The notes under the pieces: generated by a model
Database searches by the model: none
Told to the model about the DNA's origin: nothing
Seen by the model: only the letters and a program-made list of their open reading frames with translations
Program-made: the position numbers and the translations under genes
In this document: positions 25,403 through 38,335 of the stretch, piece by piece
Numbering within the stretch: position 1 is the first letter of the stretch
Layout: each line of letters starts with the position of its first letter
NCBI RefSeq assembly: GCF_019097595.1
Contig: NC_080734.1
Span: forward strand, 13,161,892 to 13,225,891
Direction: 5' to 3'
Origin: Hemibagrus wyckioides
Taxonomy: Eukaryota > Chordata > Actinopteri > Siluriformes > Bagridae
Length of the DNA: 64,000 nucleotides

Positions 25403-27632
25403 GATTCTGAGGAAATGAAGGCTTGATGGGAGACTGAGAGAGAGAATATGCCTGATCAGAATAACCAAGAGGAAATGTATAGATATTAAACTTTCCGTTA
25501 ACAAAGCATCTGCCCACGTCCAGGGCTTGTTTGTCCATCTCAACATTTTCACCAATGTTTCCCCCCCCTGCTGATTGATGTATGATAACAGCATGGTGTT
25601 GCACAGTCTACCTACACTGTTAGGTGGTAATGCTCCCCACTGCACCCCCATGAAGATCAATAATACACAGTAAAATGACAGCATAAGCTTTTAAGCCACC
25701 TAAAAGGAGTTGGGTCTTAGCTCTAATCTCACTTTCACACGAAACAGTCGTTAAAATGAAGACCTTTCATTTGGATTTCTCTTGCTATTGATCCATCATT
25801 GATAACATCTTTTGAATAGACAGAGGTCTTAGTAAAAGTAATTATTACGCTGAGTATGTGTGTAGTAGAAGCGGCATGTTGCTGCATAAGGAGGAATCGT
25901 CAATAGGGCTGTTTGAATGCCATTCTTTTCAGGACGCTGAAATGAAGGTTAGCAAAATTGCTTTAACCTTCAGTATGGTCAGATGCAATCAATTTCAAAG
26001 GTGAATCTATTATGCGGACAGTTCTGAATAGCCTGTTGATGCCAGGTATTAAGAACAGAATGCTTACAGCAATTAGGGGAATTATACTTGTTATTAGCAA
26101 CGTAAAGAAGCAATGTGGGTTCATACAGTGATGCTGCGTGGGTTTATCTAACTGGCAAATTATAATGTCTGTAATAGCTTTAGTAATGCCAGGATGGCCG
26201 TGTGAAATTCTCTAGAAAACGTGCATGTTGCTGTGAATAATTCTTACATTTCCACATTTCATCTAATGGATAGATTTTACACTAAAATAAGCGAAAAAGA
26301 AAATGAATATACATACTGATCAACAGATAAAAAGGTTAGCTGAGATTAGGAAACGAATCATCGTGGTCTCCTTTGCACTCTCAGTCTAAAATGAAGTATT
26401 TACACAGACTAGAGGAACACTGTGCTGCTCTCTTTTGCAATCAATAATAATTTTGCAATTATTGCACCACTGGAGGGTGATCATTGTTATTCATGAAGCA
26501 ATTTGTATGGCTGCTCCAAATTCTTATGTAGTTCACAGTGATTATGTTATAAAGCCTGTTATTTCAGCCACTGTAATTACTGTTTATCAAATAGCGTTCC
26601 TGGTGATGCATCAAGCAGAATATGTTCAGTATGTTGCAAATATATCTAGACAAGACTGTTCTTACGAAGTATGAGAGCGAGCCATGAACCATTTTTTGAC
26701 CTGAAAATATTTGCACACAGTACTGACAATGTAGGAACAATTTAACACAATATTAAGCACAATTTTTGTACATATTGTATGCCTAGCTGATTGTTTTGTT
26801 ATTTCTCTAATGTACACAGTAGATGTTTTTATGTAACCTGCATAACATATCCAATTTAATGAAATAAAAAAAAGGCGAGCATACTGACGACAACAAAGTG
26901 GCTGTATTCGCTTAACAGGTAAGTTAAAGAAAGACTTCTCCCATTGTGAACACTAGAACAATAATGTGTGCACATAGACCAGTGTGTGGAATGACACCGC
27001 TTATTTCTTGCTCTATCAAAGTAAACCATATTAAAAGAACTACAAAACGACAAGTTTGGTCAAAGTACAACCGATCCATTTAAAACATTCAAGCTAATAA
27101 ATAAATTACAATATTTGCATATCTCTCAGTGAAAAGCCAACGCTGCCACAATAGTAAAGACACAAACCCAATAATCAGATCACTTGATCAACCCGTTTGT
27201 TCTCCTGTACTTCACAATACATCTGCTACATAATTCCTTTTTTTTTTTTTTTTTGGATCCAGTCTTAAGACAAAATCATTGACCATCAAGCAATATACAA
27301 TAAGGTTATCCAAAATCATGCAAAATGAGAAGAAACATTTTATCACTGAAACACCTTTCTTGAAAATAAACAGAATAAATTATATTTAAAATATTTCACT
27401 CCCATATTCCCAAATATTAGTATTATTTTTAGTAGTAGTAAATTTCTAATAATTACTACTAATTCAAATTAGTGTGCCCAATAATGCCAACTTATCATGG
27501 CTAATTGAGCATCAGGTTAACTTTAACTTTTACCCTGTTAGGTTTTACATCATATAACCAAAAGTTAAACAAGCAGACATGAATAAAAAGAAATCCCAGA
27601 GTTATTGATATTCCATAGGCATAAATTGTGTA

Positions 27633-27983
27633 TCAGCATATGTCTCCGTGCTTTCGAACCAGCTGCTCCATCTGTAGCTCTTCTCTGACTGTGGTTCCTT
27701 CACACACCATGTAGATTGTATTCTCAGGGAGGTTATTTGGCTTAGAGCCACGGCATGCCTGGGATGTATTGCATGCCTGAAGAAACTGATTTACCTCCTG
27801 TTTAAATGGCTTGCTGAAGGTGTAATAGATTAGCGGGTTGTACACAGTGGAAGTCTTGGCAAAGAGGCAGGGCAACATACTGACAAAAGGAGTGATGGAG
27901 GAAGTTGAGTAGATCGACCATAAGCTCACGATCCCATAGGGAGTCCAACAACCGATGAAACCAGCGCTGATTAGAATCGCAAT
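27633..27983 (-). CDS. Opsin exon 4 (TM6, TM7, C-tail)
   Basis: 351 bp including TGA, acceptor TTGTAG. Encodes IAILISAGFIGCWTPYG (TM6), LFAKTSTVYNPLIYY (TM7 with the Schiff-base lysine), a helix 8-like SKPFKQEV and a ~50-residue tail with two cysteines that could be palmitoylated. Confidence 0.94.
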   Translation of the reverse strand: MAILISAGFIGCWTPYGIVSLWSIYSTSSITPFVSMLPCLFAKTSTVYNPLIYYTFSKPFKQEVNQFLQACNTSQACRGSKPNNLPENTIYMVCEGTTVREELQMEQLVRKHGDIC

Positions 27984-30900
27984 CTACAAGAAAGATATTA
28001 AAGAGGGGTATTTTATTTACTTTATATAAAGTATATTTATCATGACAGTACTTTTAATTCACAGACCAAGGGTGATAAATAAGGTAGATATCCTACAATT
28101 TTAAACATTTTATTGAAAGGTGATTCAGATTTATGTATATCACGCCTTAGGTGACAGTATTATTTGTTAAAAGACCTATAGATCTCAGCACTGAGTATTA
28201 ATTATATATTTTACATATATATACATAATGCTACAACCAATATTTCAATGAGATACCAATTCAACTAATATACACTCACTGTCCACTTTATTAGGAACAC
28301 CTATACACTTGCACAGTCATGTATTTGTCTAATCAGCCAGTCATATGACAGCAGCACAATATATACAACATAAATTTATACAGATACAGTCCAATAGCTT
28401 TATATTCACATCAGACATCAGAATGCAATAAAAAATGATCATGGCATTGATTTTGGTATCAAATGGGCTGGTTTAAGTATTTCATAAACTGCTGATCTTC
28501 TGAAATTATGAAATCTTTAAACCAGCCCAATGTCTAGTTACTGAAGCTCAGACCTGTATCTTCACCATTCTTCTATTACTCTGCTGCTACATGATTGTCT
28601 GATTAGTTAACTCCATGAATGTGCAGGTGGATGGTGAGTGTAGATATAATTATAAATAAGTTATCTGATTTACGTGTCTTTATAACTTACCAACATGAGC
28701 CGGCGCTGCATTTTAACTTTGTTCTGGATGATGTTGCCATTCTGTAGAGACTTGTAGGAGAAATGGAGTCGGAGGGTGATGCCAAAGTAGCAGCAAATGA
28801 TGATGATGGCTGGGATGGCCAGGTTCATGGTAAACATGCTGATAACAAAGGATGGGCTGTGTTCTTTCATTTCTGCCCAGGCCAGAGTGCAGGACAGGCC
28901 GAAGGGCTCGGGGCCATACGCGCCCCAGCCGATCAAAGGAAACATTGCCCATAAGAATGCATACAGCCACGTGCCTGCCAACAACACCTGCACCGTCCTT
29001 TTATTAATTATCTCCGCTAAACACACAAACACAAAAAATATAGACTAATGAATGAAGAGTCAAAAATACAAAGTCACTTTCCTTCTGAATTACTTCTTTT
29101 TGTTCTTAGGCTATTTACGTCTTGTTTTTTTTAATACATATGAATTCTGTATGTATGTATGTACATATTTACACTGATCAGGCATAACATTATGAGCACT
29201 GAGAGGTAAAGTGAATAACACTGATTATCTCCTCATCATGTCACCTGTTAGTGGGTGGGATATATTAGGCAGCAAGTGAACATTTTTTCCCTCAAAGTTG
29301 ATGTGTTAGAAGCAGGAAAAATGGACAAGCAAAAGGATTTGAGTGAGTTGGACATGCTGCCTATTTGGCATCCTGACTCTTGTGCACCGCGCCAACAGTG
29401 GACCCCTGAGCATCAGAACTAGACCAGGGATCAATAGAAGAAGGTGGCCTGGTTTGATGAATCACGTTTTCTTTAACATCACGTGGATGGCCGGGTGTGT
29501 GTGCCTACCAGGGGAACACACGGCACCAGGATGCACTATGGGAAGAAGGCAAGCCGGCGGAGGCAGTTTCATGCTTTGGGCAATGTTCTGCTAGGAATCC
29601 TTGGGTCCTGCCATCCATGTGTATGTTAACATCTTGGTGCCAGATAACACAGCACACCTTCAGGGATCTAGTGGAGGCCATGCCTCGACGGGGGTCAGGG
29701 CTGTTTTAGCAGCAAAAGGGGGACAAACACAATATTAGGCAGGTGGTCATAATGTTATAACTGATCGGTGTATGTATGTATGTAATTATGGCTCTTTGTG
29801 ACCAGATCTTGAACCAACAAAGAATGAAAGTTTTGGACCTACATACTGTATTTATTAAACAATTCTCTCAAAAGCAGCTGCAGACATTTACAATGCTTTA
29901 TAATGTTGTCCTTTAACTTATAGGTAAGACACTTTCTGTTAACTTTTCATTTAATTTTTTCACATATCTGTATCTACCTATTTCTTCCCTTTTTTATTTT
30001 CCTTTACAACCTCATTTCTTTTGGTCTTCAGAAAGCAAATCTTGTTTGAAAATTGATATTGAATTGATATTGAACAAATTTGAGTTTTTATAGAATAAAA
30101 ATGCCCTATATTAAGAAATTACAGTACAGTAATGAGTACAGTATTGAACTTTTGGATTTCTGCCCTATTTTGAGATTTTGTAATCTTTATTGGTATTAAT
30201 TCAAACTGGGATATACAGCTAATGGAGGATAAAATTACAGTAACATTGGGAAGAAGCTAGCATCTCCCTATGAGCCTCTTCCAACTATGGAAAATCAGGC
30301 TTTAGGTAGCTGATCGAAAATGGTAAATAAACACACATTAAGCTGATATTTTGAGTTGTAATGTATCTCATTTTCTCTCCTACCATAAGCAACATTTTGT
30401 GGTACTTCAGAGTAAAATATGCAAATTGGTTACTCAGCTATTGTAGCATTTCATACACTTGATTAAAAAGTAGCTAAATTTCCAAGTTGCATAGTCCAGT
30501 TTAAGAATAGATTCCTGCAGTACTCACGGTGAGACTGTAGGGTCGTGGATGCAGTGAAGCGCACTATAGCCATGACTGTCAGGGTCGCCACACTGGCTAC
30601 ACCAAAGAAGAACCCCATCCAGCCGTAGTAAATACAGGTGGCATCACCCCCTAACCAGGAATGATTCCATGATGAGGCTACAGAAAGAGGGTACATTGAG
30701 ACTGCTGCACCAAGATCTGTCACTGCCAGATTCACGCTGAGGAGCTCTGGGGGCTTCATCTGAGATGATCTCTTGTATGCCATTAAAAGGACCAGGAGAT
30801 TCCCCACAATGGACAAAATAGCTAAATATGACACAAAGGAAAGAAAGAGCAAAGGTTCCATTTATTACAGCAAAATTGGCTACAAAAACCGTCCAGAAAA

Positions 30901-33900
30901 ATAGACCACATATATAAAGATCTTGTTACCATTTATAGTTACTAAAACATTGAAACAGCCTTTAGACGGCCTCTAGTTGTCTGTTGGACCCCATCCTATC
31001 CACAATATATGGACAGATTTTGTCCCATGACCTTGTGTAGCTTGAACTTGGTGAACTTTTCATTTCATTTTTAGCTCAAAAATCCTCCTCTCCTCTTCCT
31101 CTGTATCCTTGAACATTCTGTATTGTACAGCAATCAGACTCTCAATTCACCCAGCCTTTTCTATTATACTCTTATCAGTCCTTTTTTATGTTTGTTTTTC
31201 TATGTGTCTTTTCATGACCAGTCATTCTCTTGGAAAGGTTCAGCCAGCCATGGCTTACAATGTTTCATGATTGCCTACACACTAAACTAAGCTGGTTCTG
31301 TGTCTTTGACAGATAAGGATTGCATTTTGATTACCTGGACATGGACTGTATGTAAACTAAGTTGAAAAATAACCCTTTAATTATTCTTAATAGTCAGTCC
31401 CATTTACTATATGACTGCTATTTAATCAGTAGAGGTTTAGACCACCCATTAAGGTTGATGTGACAAAGTTTTTCATCTTGCAGCCAATCACAACAAAGTT
31501 CATTTAAAATATACTGAATATACTAAAATATATCTTAAATGTGACCAGTAAAAAGCAATTACGGCATAATGAAACATAAAAACCACACATTACAGTATTA
31601 TGTGTGCAGAAGACACATTAATGCATATTAAGAAAATTCAGAAATCAACCAATTAGGTCAACATTTTATTAACATCATATACAGGTAAAGGTGTTTAGCT
31701 TTTAATAGACTTCAAACTTTTAGGGCTAGGAAATACAATGCAAATACATTGAACAAAATTGGATCTGAAGATATTACACAAGAGATATTTGATATAGATG
31801 TCTTATTATGCATTGTAATCCTTTTTAAATAAAAAGCCAAACAATTTATTTGGACATAAAATTCTGTGTCCTGTCATCAACCCTTCTATTAGCAAAGCAT
31901 ACAGTATGCTAATCTCAGCCAGCAACATTGTTCTCAAAATTCTAAACACTGTTTCACATTTTCACAAGATTCTTTCGCTCAATATCAAGCACAAGCTAGT
32001 CATTAAGTTCAGTCCTATGTATTCAATATTCCTAACTCAAATCCTGAACACATCACAAGCTTATTTGTTATTTAAACTCTCCACAGCAAAATTGTTCATA
32101 CTCAAATTATACAATCTCAGGATGAATAAATATGAAGTGTCTAGTTTTTTTGTTATGAAAAAGACTTGCCCTAGATTAATAATAAAAAAAAAACAACAAG
32201 AAACGAGAAAACAAAAGGGAGACCTGCTGCTCATTCATCTGTAACTTATCAACATATGCATAAAGGCAGAAAGGTCATTGCTGGAGGCTTACCAGAGCAA
32301 ATGGGTATTGCAATGGTTTCCCTAGTAACACCTGGCTAGTGTGAGACATACAAACTCCATAACTAGCTATAAATCAGACCACAAATCAGAACCTCATCTG
32401 CATGTGCCTGCAAGATCTATGGGGCTATTTCTTATTTAGGGGGTATTTAGGGCACTCTATAGTATGTGCCCTTTGGTGAACCCACCACTGTAGTGGCATC
32501 AGCAGCAGTCTTTTTACGCCTAACCCCTTGTGTTGATAGTGAGGACCAATTACAGCAAATGAGTTTCGTTTAAAGCAGGAAGCCGCATGCTGATGTAATG
32601 AGAGACAAAGTTTTTCAAATAAAGTAAGGGTCATGGAGTGCTTTTCTTATTAATTTATCTTGTCATTATGCACCGTTAAAGTCAGATGATGTGTGAACCA
32701 GGAAAATGACTTCCTGAGTCAAGTCTGATTAACATGTAAAGCCTACTTACACGTTATTTTAATACTATGGAGCTACTGTGTGCAGTCAGATAATTTCACC
32801 TTGCTAAAACATTTGTACTTGTCAGTAGGATGTGCTTTGTTAAAGGAATTAATGAAATGATTATGAAATTCATTCTTCTCTGAATAGGAAATGAAGCTTC
32901 TCAATATCAAAGGTATACATTTTTCTTTGATTAATAGCAGGATTTCTTCTTCTTTAAATTTTGTTCAAGCAGAACGACATTCATAAGGACCTAACCTCAA
33001 AGAAAATCAAGCCATAGGGTACTGTTTTTATCTAGTGAAATCATCCATCATACTGTCTAGGGAGGCATTTTTTCTTCGTTTTCTCTGAATTTGCATTGGA
33101 AACAAGTATTTCACAAGTTATTTCTGATGTACAGATATTATATACCCCATAATACCCCTTCCCTCTCCCATTCTCCACAATATATCTTGAAATTGAAATG
33201 GTTGTGTGTATCACAGCAGCACTTTAATATACACTGACTGAGCAATTCATTATGAACACTATACTCTCGTTCTATTACATCCCAGATATGTTTTATTGGA
33301 TTTACATCTGGTGACTGGAAAAGACACTGAAATGATTGTCATGCTTATGAAACCAGCTTTTGTGACATGGTACGTTATCATTCTGAATTATTGATTAGAA
33401 GATGGTAAATTGTGGCCATAAAGGGAGGCGCATGGTCAGCAGCAATACTCAAATAGGCTATGACATTGAAGTGATGAGTGTTTGACATTAACAAGCCCAA
33501 AGTGTGCCAAGAAATCCTTCCCCACTCCATCACACCACCTCCACCAGCCTGAACTGTTGATACAAGGCAGGTTAAGCTTCTGGTGCCAAATTCTGACCTG
33601 TGTGTCTCAGCAGAAATCAGGACTCATCAGACCAGGTCCACTGCAGCCTCAGCTTTCTGTTATTGGCTGACAGAAGTGAAACCTGGCATGGTTTTCTGCT
33701 GTTGTAGCCTTTCTGCCTCAATGTTTGTCATGCTGTGCATTCTGAGATGCTTTTCTGCTCACCACAATTGTACAATCTGGTCATTCTTTGTTGTCATCTC
33801 TCATCAAGGTATCTCCACCTAGACGTGCCACTAACTGGCCCCTTTTCTTTAGTGCAGTAAACTCTAGTGACTGTTTTGCATGAAAATCTTAAGAGAACAG

Positions 33901-34414
33901 CAGTTATAGAAATACTCGGACCAGCCAGTCTGGCACAAACAATCAAGGCACAATCAAAATCAGTGAGATTCTATATTTTCCCCACATGAACATTTTATCC
34001 AATTTGGATCATTTTATAAATTGCAATGCTGCCACATGATTGGCTGATTAAATAATGCCTGAATGAATGAATAGGTATACAGGTGTTTGTAATAAAGTGC
34101 TCAGTGAATTAATTAATTTATTTATTTGTTGTTTTGTTTTTTTATTCAACACTATTTCAACAGATGCAACCCAGAAAAATAGGATTTTTAGACTTTTTAC
34201 AAGTATGCAGGTTATTGAAAAAAAAAAATTATTGGCGCAGTGATTAAAATAAAATGCATTCTTCCAGCAATAAAATAAACTAAAATAAACAGACAGTAAT
34301 GTATTCAATATACACTTTAATTAATTATTAAAATTAAATTTTACCTATGAACAGCAGAAAGGCCCCGGCTCCATAATCCACCGCTGGAGAAAGTTTGGAA
34401 GAATAGATATCCAT
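27633..34414 (-). CDS. OPN5-group (neuropsin-like) opsin, complete, four exons
   Basis: The minus-strand CDS joins 34414-34345, 30821-30528, 29016-28691 and 27983-27633: 1041 bp, 346 residues, no stop, all GT-AG. It is a seven-helix retinal photopigment of the plasma membrane. Diagnostic residues: N31 in GN (TM1), LAVTDLG (TM2), C86/C164 disulfide pair, YYGWMGFFFG (TM3), PEPFGLSCTLAW with E158 at the ancestral counterion site (E181 in bovine rhodopsin), CWTPYG (TM6), and FAKTSTVYNPLIYY with retinal lysine K273 and NPxxY. Y89 occupies the vertebrate E113 site. These blocks match human OPN5 well but not closely enough for orthology, so a non-mammalian paralogue (opn6/7/8/9 class) is likely. T165 follows the disulfide cysteine, unlike the bistable-deficient Opn5L1 cysteine. 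Oddity: the (D/E)RY motif is V110-R111-F112. The N-terminus is short and lacks a glycosylation sequon. Confidence 0.93.
28271..28642. mobile_element. Fold-back Tc1-family element in opsin intron 3
   Basis: Both ends are the same TIR: tacactcac at 28271 and gtgagtgta at 28634-28642. Inside, the sequence is an imperfect palindrome meeting at about 28490: gggctggttta (28465-28475) pairs with taaaccagccc (28518-28528), and 'atgtatttgtctaatcagcc' near 28320 mirrors 'tgattgtctgattagttaac' near 28593. It is bounded by TA. Two inverted 5' ends of one Tc1 family are joined, with no transposase core. Confidence 0.85.
28691..29016 (-). CDS. Opsin exon 3 (TM4, ECL2, TM5)
   Basis: 326 bp, acceptor GTTTAG, donor GTAAGT. 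Encodes EIINKRTVQVLLAG, TM4, the WGAYGPEPFGLSCTLAW loop carrying C164 and E158, TM5 and the basic third loop ending MQRRLML. Confidence 0.94.
29170..29772 (+). mobile_element. Degenerate Tc1-type element, copy C (opsin intron 2)
   Basis: Ends 'tacactgatcaggc' and 'ctgatcggtgta' match copies A and B. Unlike them it lacks the N-terminal DNA-binding part but retains a catalytic-core piece in shifting frames: PGCTMGRRQAGGG and LWAMFC are readable around 29520-29594. It lies antisense to the opsin gene. Confidence 0.85.
30528..30821 (-). CDS. Opsin exon 2 (TM1-TM3)
   Basis: 294 bp, acceptor ATATTTAG at the 30821/30822 boundary, donor GTGAGT. It encodes AILSIVGNLLVLLMAYKR (TM1), PPELLSVNLAVTDLG (TM2), C86, TM3 and the VRF motif. 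A reading frame starting at the ATG at 30861 is open upstream, but that ATG follows an in-frame stop and lies in the intron. Phase-1 splicing to the exon at 34345 gives a much better TM1. Confidence 0.92.
33230..34110 (-). mobile_element. Tc1-family element, nearly full length, degenerate (opsin intron 1)
   Basis: Both TIRs are present: 'acactgactgagcaattcat' at 33231 and 'taataaagtgctcagtgaat' at 34090-34109. The minus-strand body contains recognisable but frameshifted transposase sequence, including the Q-S-P-D region near 33295 and the helix-turn-helix region near 33890-33960. Same family as 28271-28642, 35030-35695 and 62787-63379. Confidence 0.85.
34345..34414 (-). CDS. Opsin exon 1 (start codon, N-terminus and TM1 start)
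   Basis: 70 bp coding: ATG at 34414-34412, 23 codons (MDIYSSKLSPAVDYGAGAFL, then LFI) plus one base, donor GTAAAA. Spliced to exon 2 it restores an unbroken TM1 (LLFI + AILSIVGN) in phase 1. It is too short to stand out as an open reading frame. The 3.5 kb intron that follows contains a Tc1 copy. Confidence 0.85.
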
Positions 34415-34419
34415 TAGAA

Positions 34420-34740
34420 ATTGGATTTATTAATTTTTTTGCTTTCCCAGAGAGTGTAAAACGGAGTGAAGGAGCAGATTTGCGTAATTATCCAGTATAG
34501 TGTCATTCGCGAACAGGTCGACTCTCTTTCAGGTGAAGGTTAAGAGCCGACTCTTCAATGATTCTCTATATGTCTCTAAGACATTCTCCAGTGAGTCTTC
34601 TCACCAGATGCGCTGCCATCGATTTAGAGCCAGATTTATTGGGTACAGCGCGCTTGTGTGCGTGCGCACGAGCGTGCGCCCTTACGTGTGCGCTCTCGCG
34701 TGTGTTTGTGTGTGTGTGTGTGTGTGTGTATGTGCACTTG
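34420..34740 (-). promoter_or_regulatory. Putative opsin 5' region with alternating purine-pyrimidine tract
   Basis: This sequence lies directly 5' of opsin exon 1. It includes a CpG-bearing alternating tract (about 34648-34729: GCGCGCTTGTGTGCGTGCGC ... then (GT)n) of the sort that can adopt Z-DNA. No TATA box is convincing, and the promoter role is positional inference. Confidence 0.4.
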
Positions 34741-35029
34741 ACAGGGCGATTGTACTGCGATTTGATGCAATAATGCATGTATGAGATGTACTGAAAAATA
34801 AGAAAAAATGTGCGTGTGTTACGCGTAGACAGAGCAGCACAATACTGCACATGAGAAAGCATTTGACGCGCCATTTTACATGTTTTATTTTTCACTTTAA
34901 CAGATTTTATACTTAGCACATTTTTAATTCAAGGCTGTAATAAGATTGTGTTGCACAACTGACATACAAAGAACGGGTTTTGAATTTTGGGAGTCTTTTG
35001 GGAAAGTCGGTTCTTATTAGATAAGGACT

Positions 35030-35695
35030 ATGTTCACATCAGCCATGGTGAATGGTGAAAAAAAAAGCGATCTCAGTGATTTTGCCATTAGCGTGATTGT
35101 TGTTGTCAGATATGCTGGTTTGAGTATTTCTATAACTGCTGATCTCCTGAGATTTTCATGCATAGTCTCTAGAATTTACTCAGAATGGTACAATAAAGGG
35201 AAAAAAAAACATCCAGTGAGCAGCAGTTCTGTGGACAGAAGTTGATGAAAGGTCAACTGAAGATGGCCAGATGTACAACTGCGATGAGCAGAAAAGCATC
35301 TCCGAATGCCCAACGCGTTGAACCATGAGGTGAATGGGTTTCAACAGCAGAAGACCACTTTGAGTCAGCCAGGAACAGAAAGCTGTCTTCAGTGACATGC
35401 ACATAATTAGTAACAAATCAGTCATCTAAAAGTTTCACAAACATGATAATTAGTTTAATATTCTTCAGGGATCTTCCTAATCACTGGATCTGAATCCAGG
35501 AGAATACTTTTGGACGTAGAATGAAAGATTCACAGCATGAAAAGTGCACCTGAAAAATCTGCAAGAATATTGCATGATGCAATCATGTTAACATGGACCA
35601 GAAACTCAAAGGAATGTTTCCAACATCTTGCAGAATCCAGTATTGATCGCTTTGAGAGTAAGAGGAGGCCCTACCCAATATTAATGTAGTGTTAA
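35030..35695 (+). mobile_element. Tc1-family element, ends lost, internally deleted
   Basis: It starts at 'tgttcacatcagccatggtg' and runs through 'ggtttgagtatttctataac', 'tgctgatctcctgagatttt', 'catccagtgagcagcagttc', 'gagcagaaaagcatctccga'. It then skips the catalytic middle and resumes at 'tcactggatctgaatccagg' (35478) through 'gaggccctacccaatattaa'. Non-functional. Confidence 0.85.
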
Positions 35696-36277
35696 TTATA
35701 CATATATAATATAGACATGTTGTCCATGAACGAATTTAAAAAAGTAATTATTAAATAATAATCAATTGAACAATTTTTTAAATTAAACAATTTCATCAAC
35801 AGTAGGGCAAAGAATAGCACTGACTCGTTAACTACTAACAAATTTGTCTGTTTTATACAAATTAAAAGACCTCATATTACTACTTTTCAACTACTATTCA
35901 GAGGGATGTGCTCCGAGTCATAGATTAAAAGCATCCTGGGTGAATGGGTGGCTTTGGACAATCTTTGTGTGTAGGTAGATAATGACCACTCTCACACTTG
36001 TATTAAAGTCTTCCTTGTATTAATCTTCCTTATTTGCACTTCGAAAGAGAATCTATAGACTGTGTGGAAAAACCAAGCAACATTTAGTAAAAAAAAAAAC
36101 ACTATTGAAGCTAGATGTAAACTGTGTAAATATGCTAAGAGATTACTGACGTTACCTTTAAATGACATACTGTAGTAGAACCTTTTTGAATCATGCATGT
36201 AAACATCTGTAGGTCTACAAATGGGTGTTATTATAATAATATAATATTACTCTGAAATTCTGTGATATCTAGGTGCT

Positions 36278-37642
<1,365 letters not shown>

Positions 37643-38335
37643 ATATATAAATGTGCAGATGCTTTAAACAATATTGAGAGCTTTCCTGCTGGCAGGTCTC
37701 CATTTCTGTATGTTTCAAAGGAAATTATTGAAACTATTTAAATTAATGAAAGTATTAATTAGGAAAATGATGGATCCCAAACCATCATTGCAAAATTTTA
37801 ACCAAATTTAGTTAGTTTAGTTAATATTTGTTATTACTGAGTGTGTTCCTATTGGTTCAATTTCTTTAGCAGGCTAGTAATGAACCACAGGTGATGTACA
37901 TAAAGGTATGTCTGATTTAAATTGCCCATTGTTATGCTCTCAATGTCAGATTTAAGTTCTGTTTTAAAATCACCAAACGGTGCTTCACTGCAGGATCAAT
38001 GGTAGGTTGTGGGCTAAATGCTCCCAATTATGAGTGATCATGTTAAGATATGTTATAAATTGCTTATAGTTGTAAATGATAGAGGCTCATTTATTCATTT
38101 TAGTTCATTAATTAGAGGGAAATAATTGACTTATCAAAGATGTATAGTAATTCTGCACGTGCACTCTCATTCAAATCAGCAGCCACCCACACAGGCTTTT
38201 ATAACGGAACCGGCACCGGAAGCCACGCAACACCTTCGAACATGTAATCAGCCTAAATATGCTGTACCTGAACACGCCTCTTTATAAGCCCTCAGGGAGC
38301 CTCACTCTGTGCATGGATAGGAGGCTGTGACAGGT

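Larger units (their letters stand above)
24250..27600. other. Intergenic region between convergent mmut and opsin genes
   Basis: No gene is supported. It holds a dispersed fish repeat block (24846-24905: 'catttctggcatttggcaga', 'cgctcttatccagagcgacg'). A second repeat at about 25188-25400 has a duplicated 'ttttttccccattgattttc' head and continues to 'gcgagccaaccacat'. There is a repeat-free stretch at 25700-26280 and a poly-T tract near 27238-27255. Confidence 0.6.

Noticed and set aside
26435..26674. 79-codon frame in the intergenic region
   Set aside because: No homology, no splice signals, AT-rich codon use.
30822..30861. ATG at 30861 as the opsin start
   Set aside because: An in-frame stop directly precedes it, the first helix would be broken, and a phase-matched acceptor at 30822 plus the exon at 34345 gives a proper opsin N-terminus.
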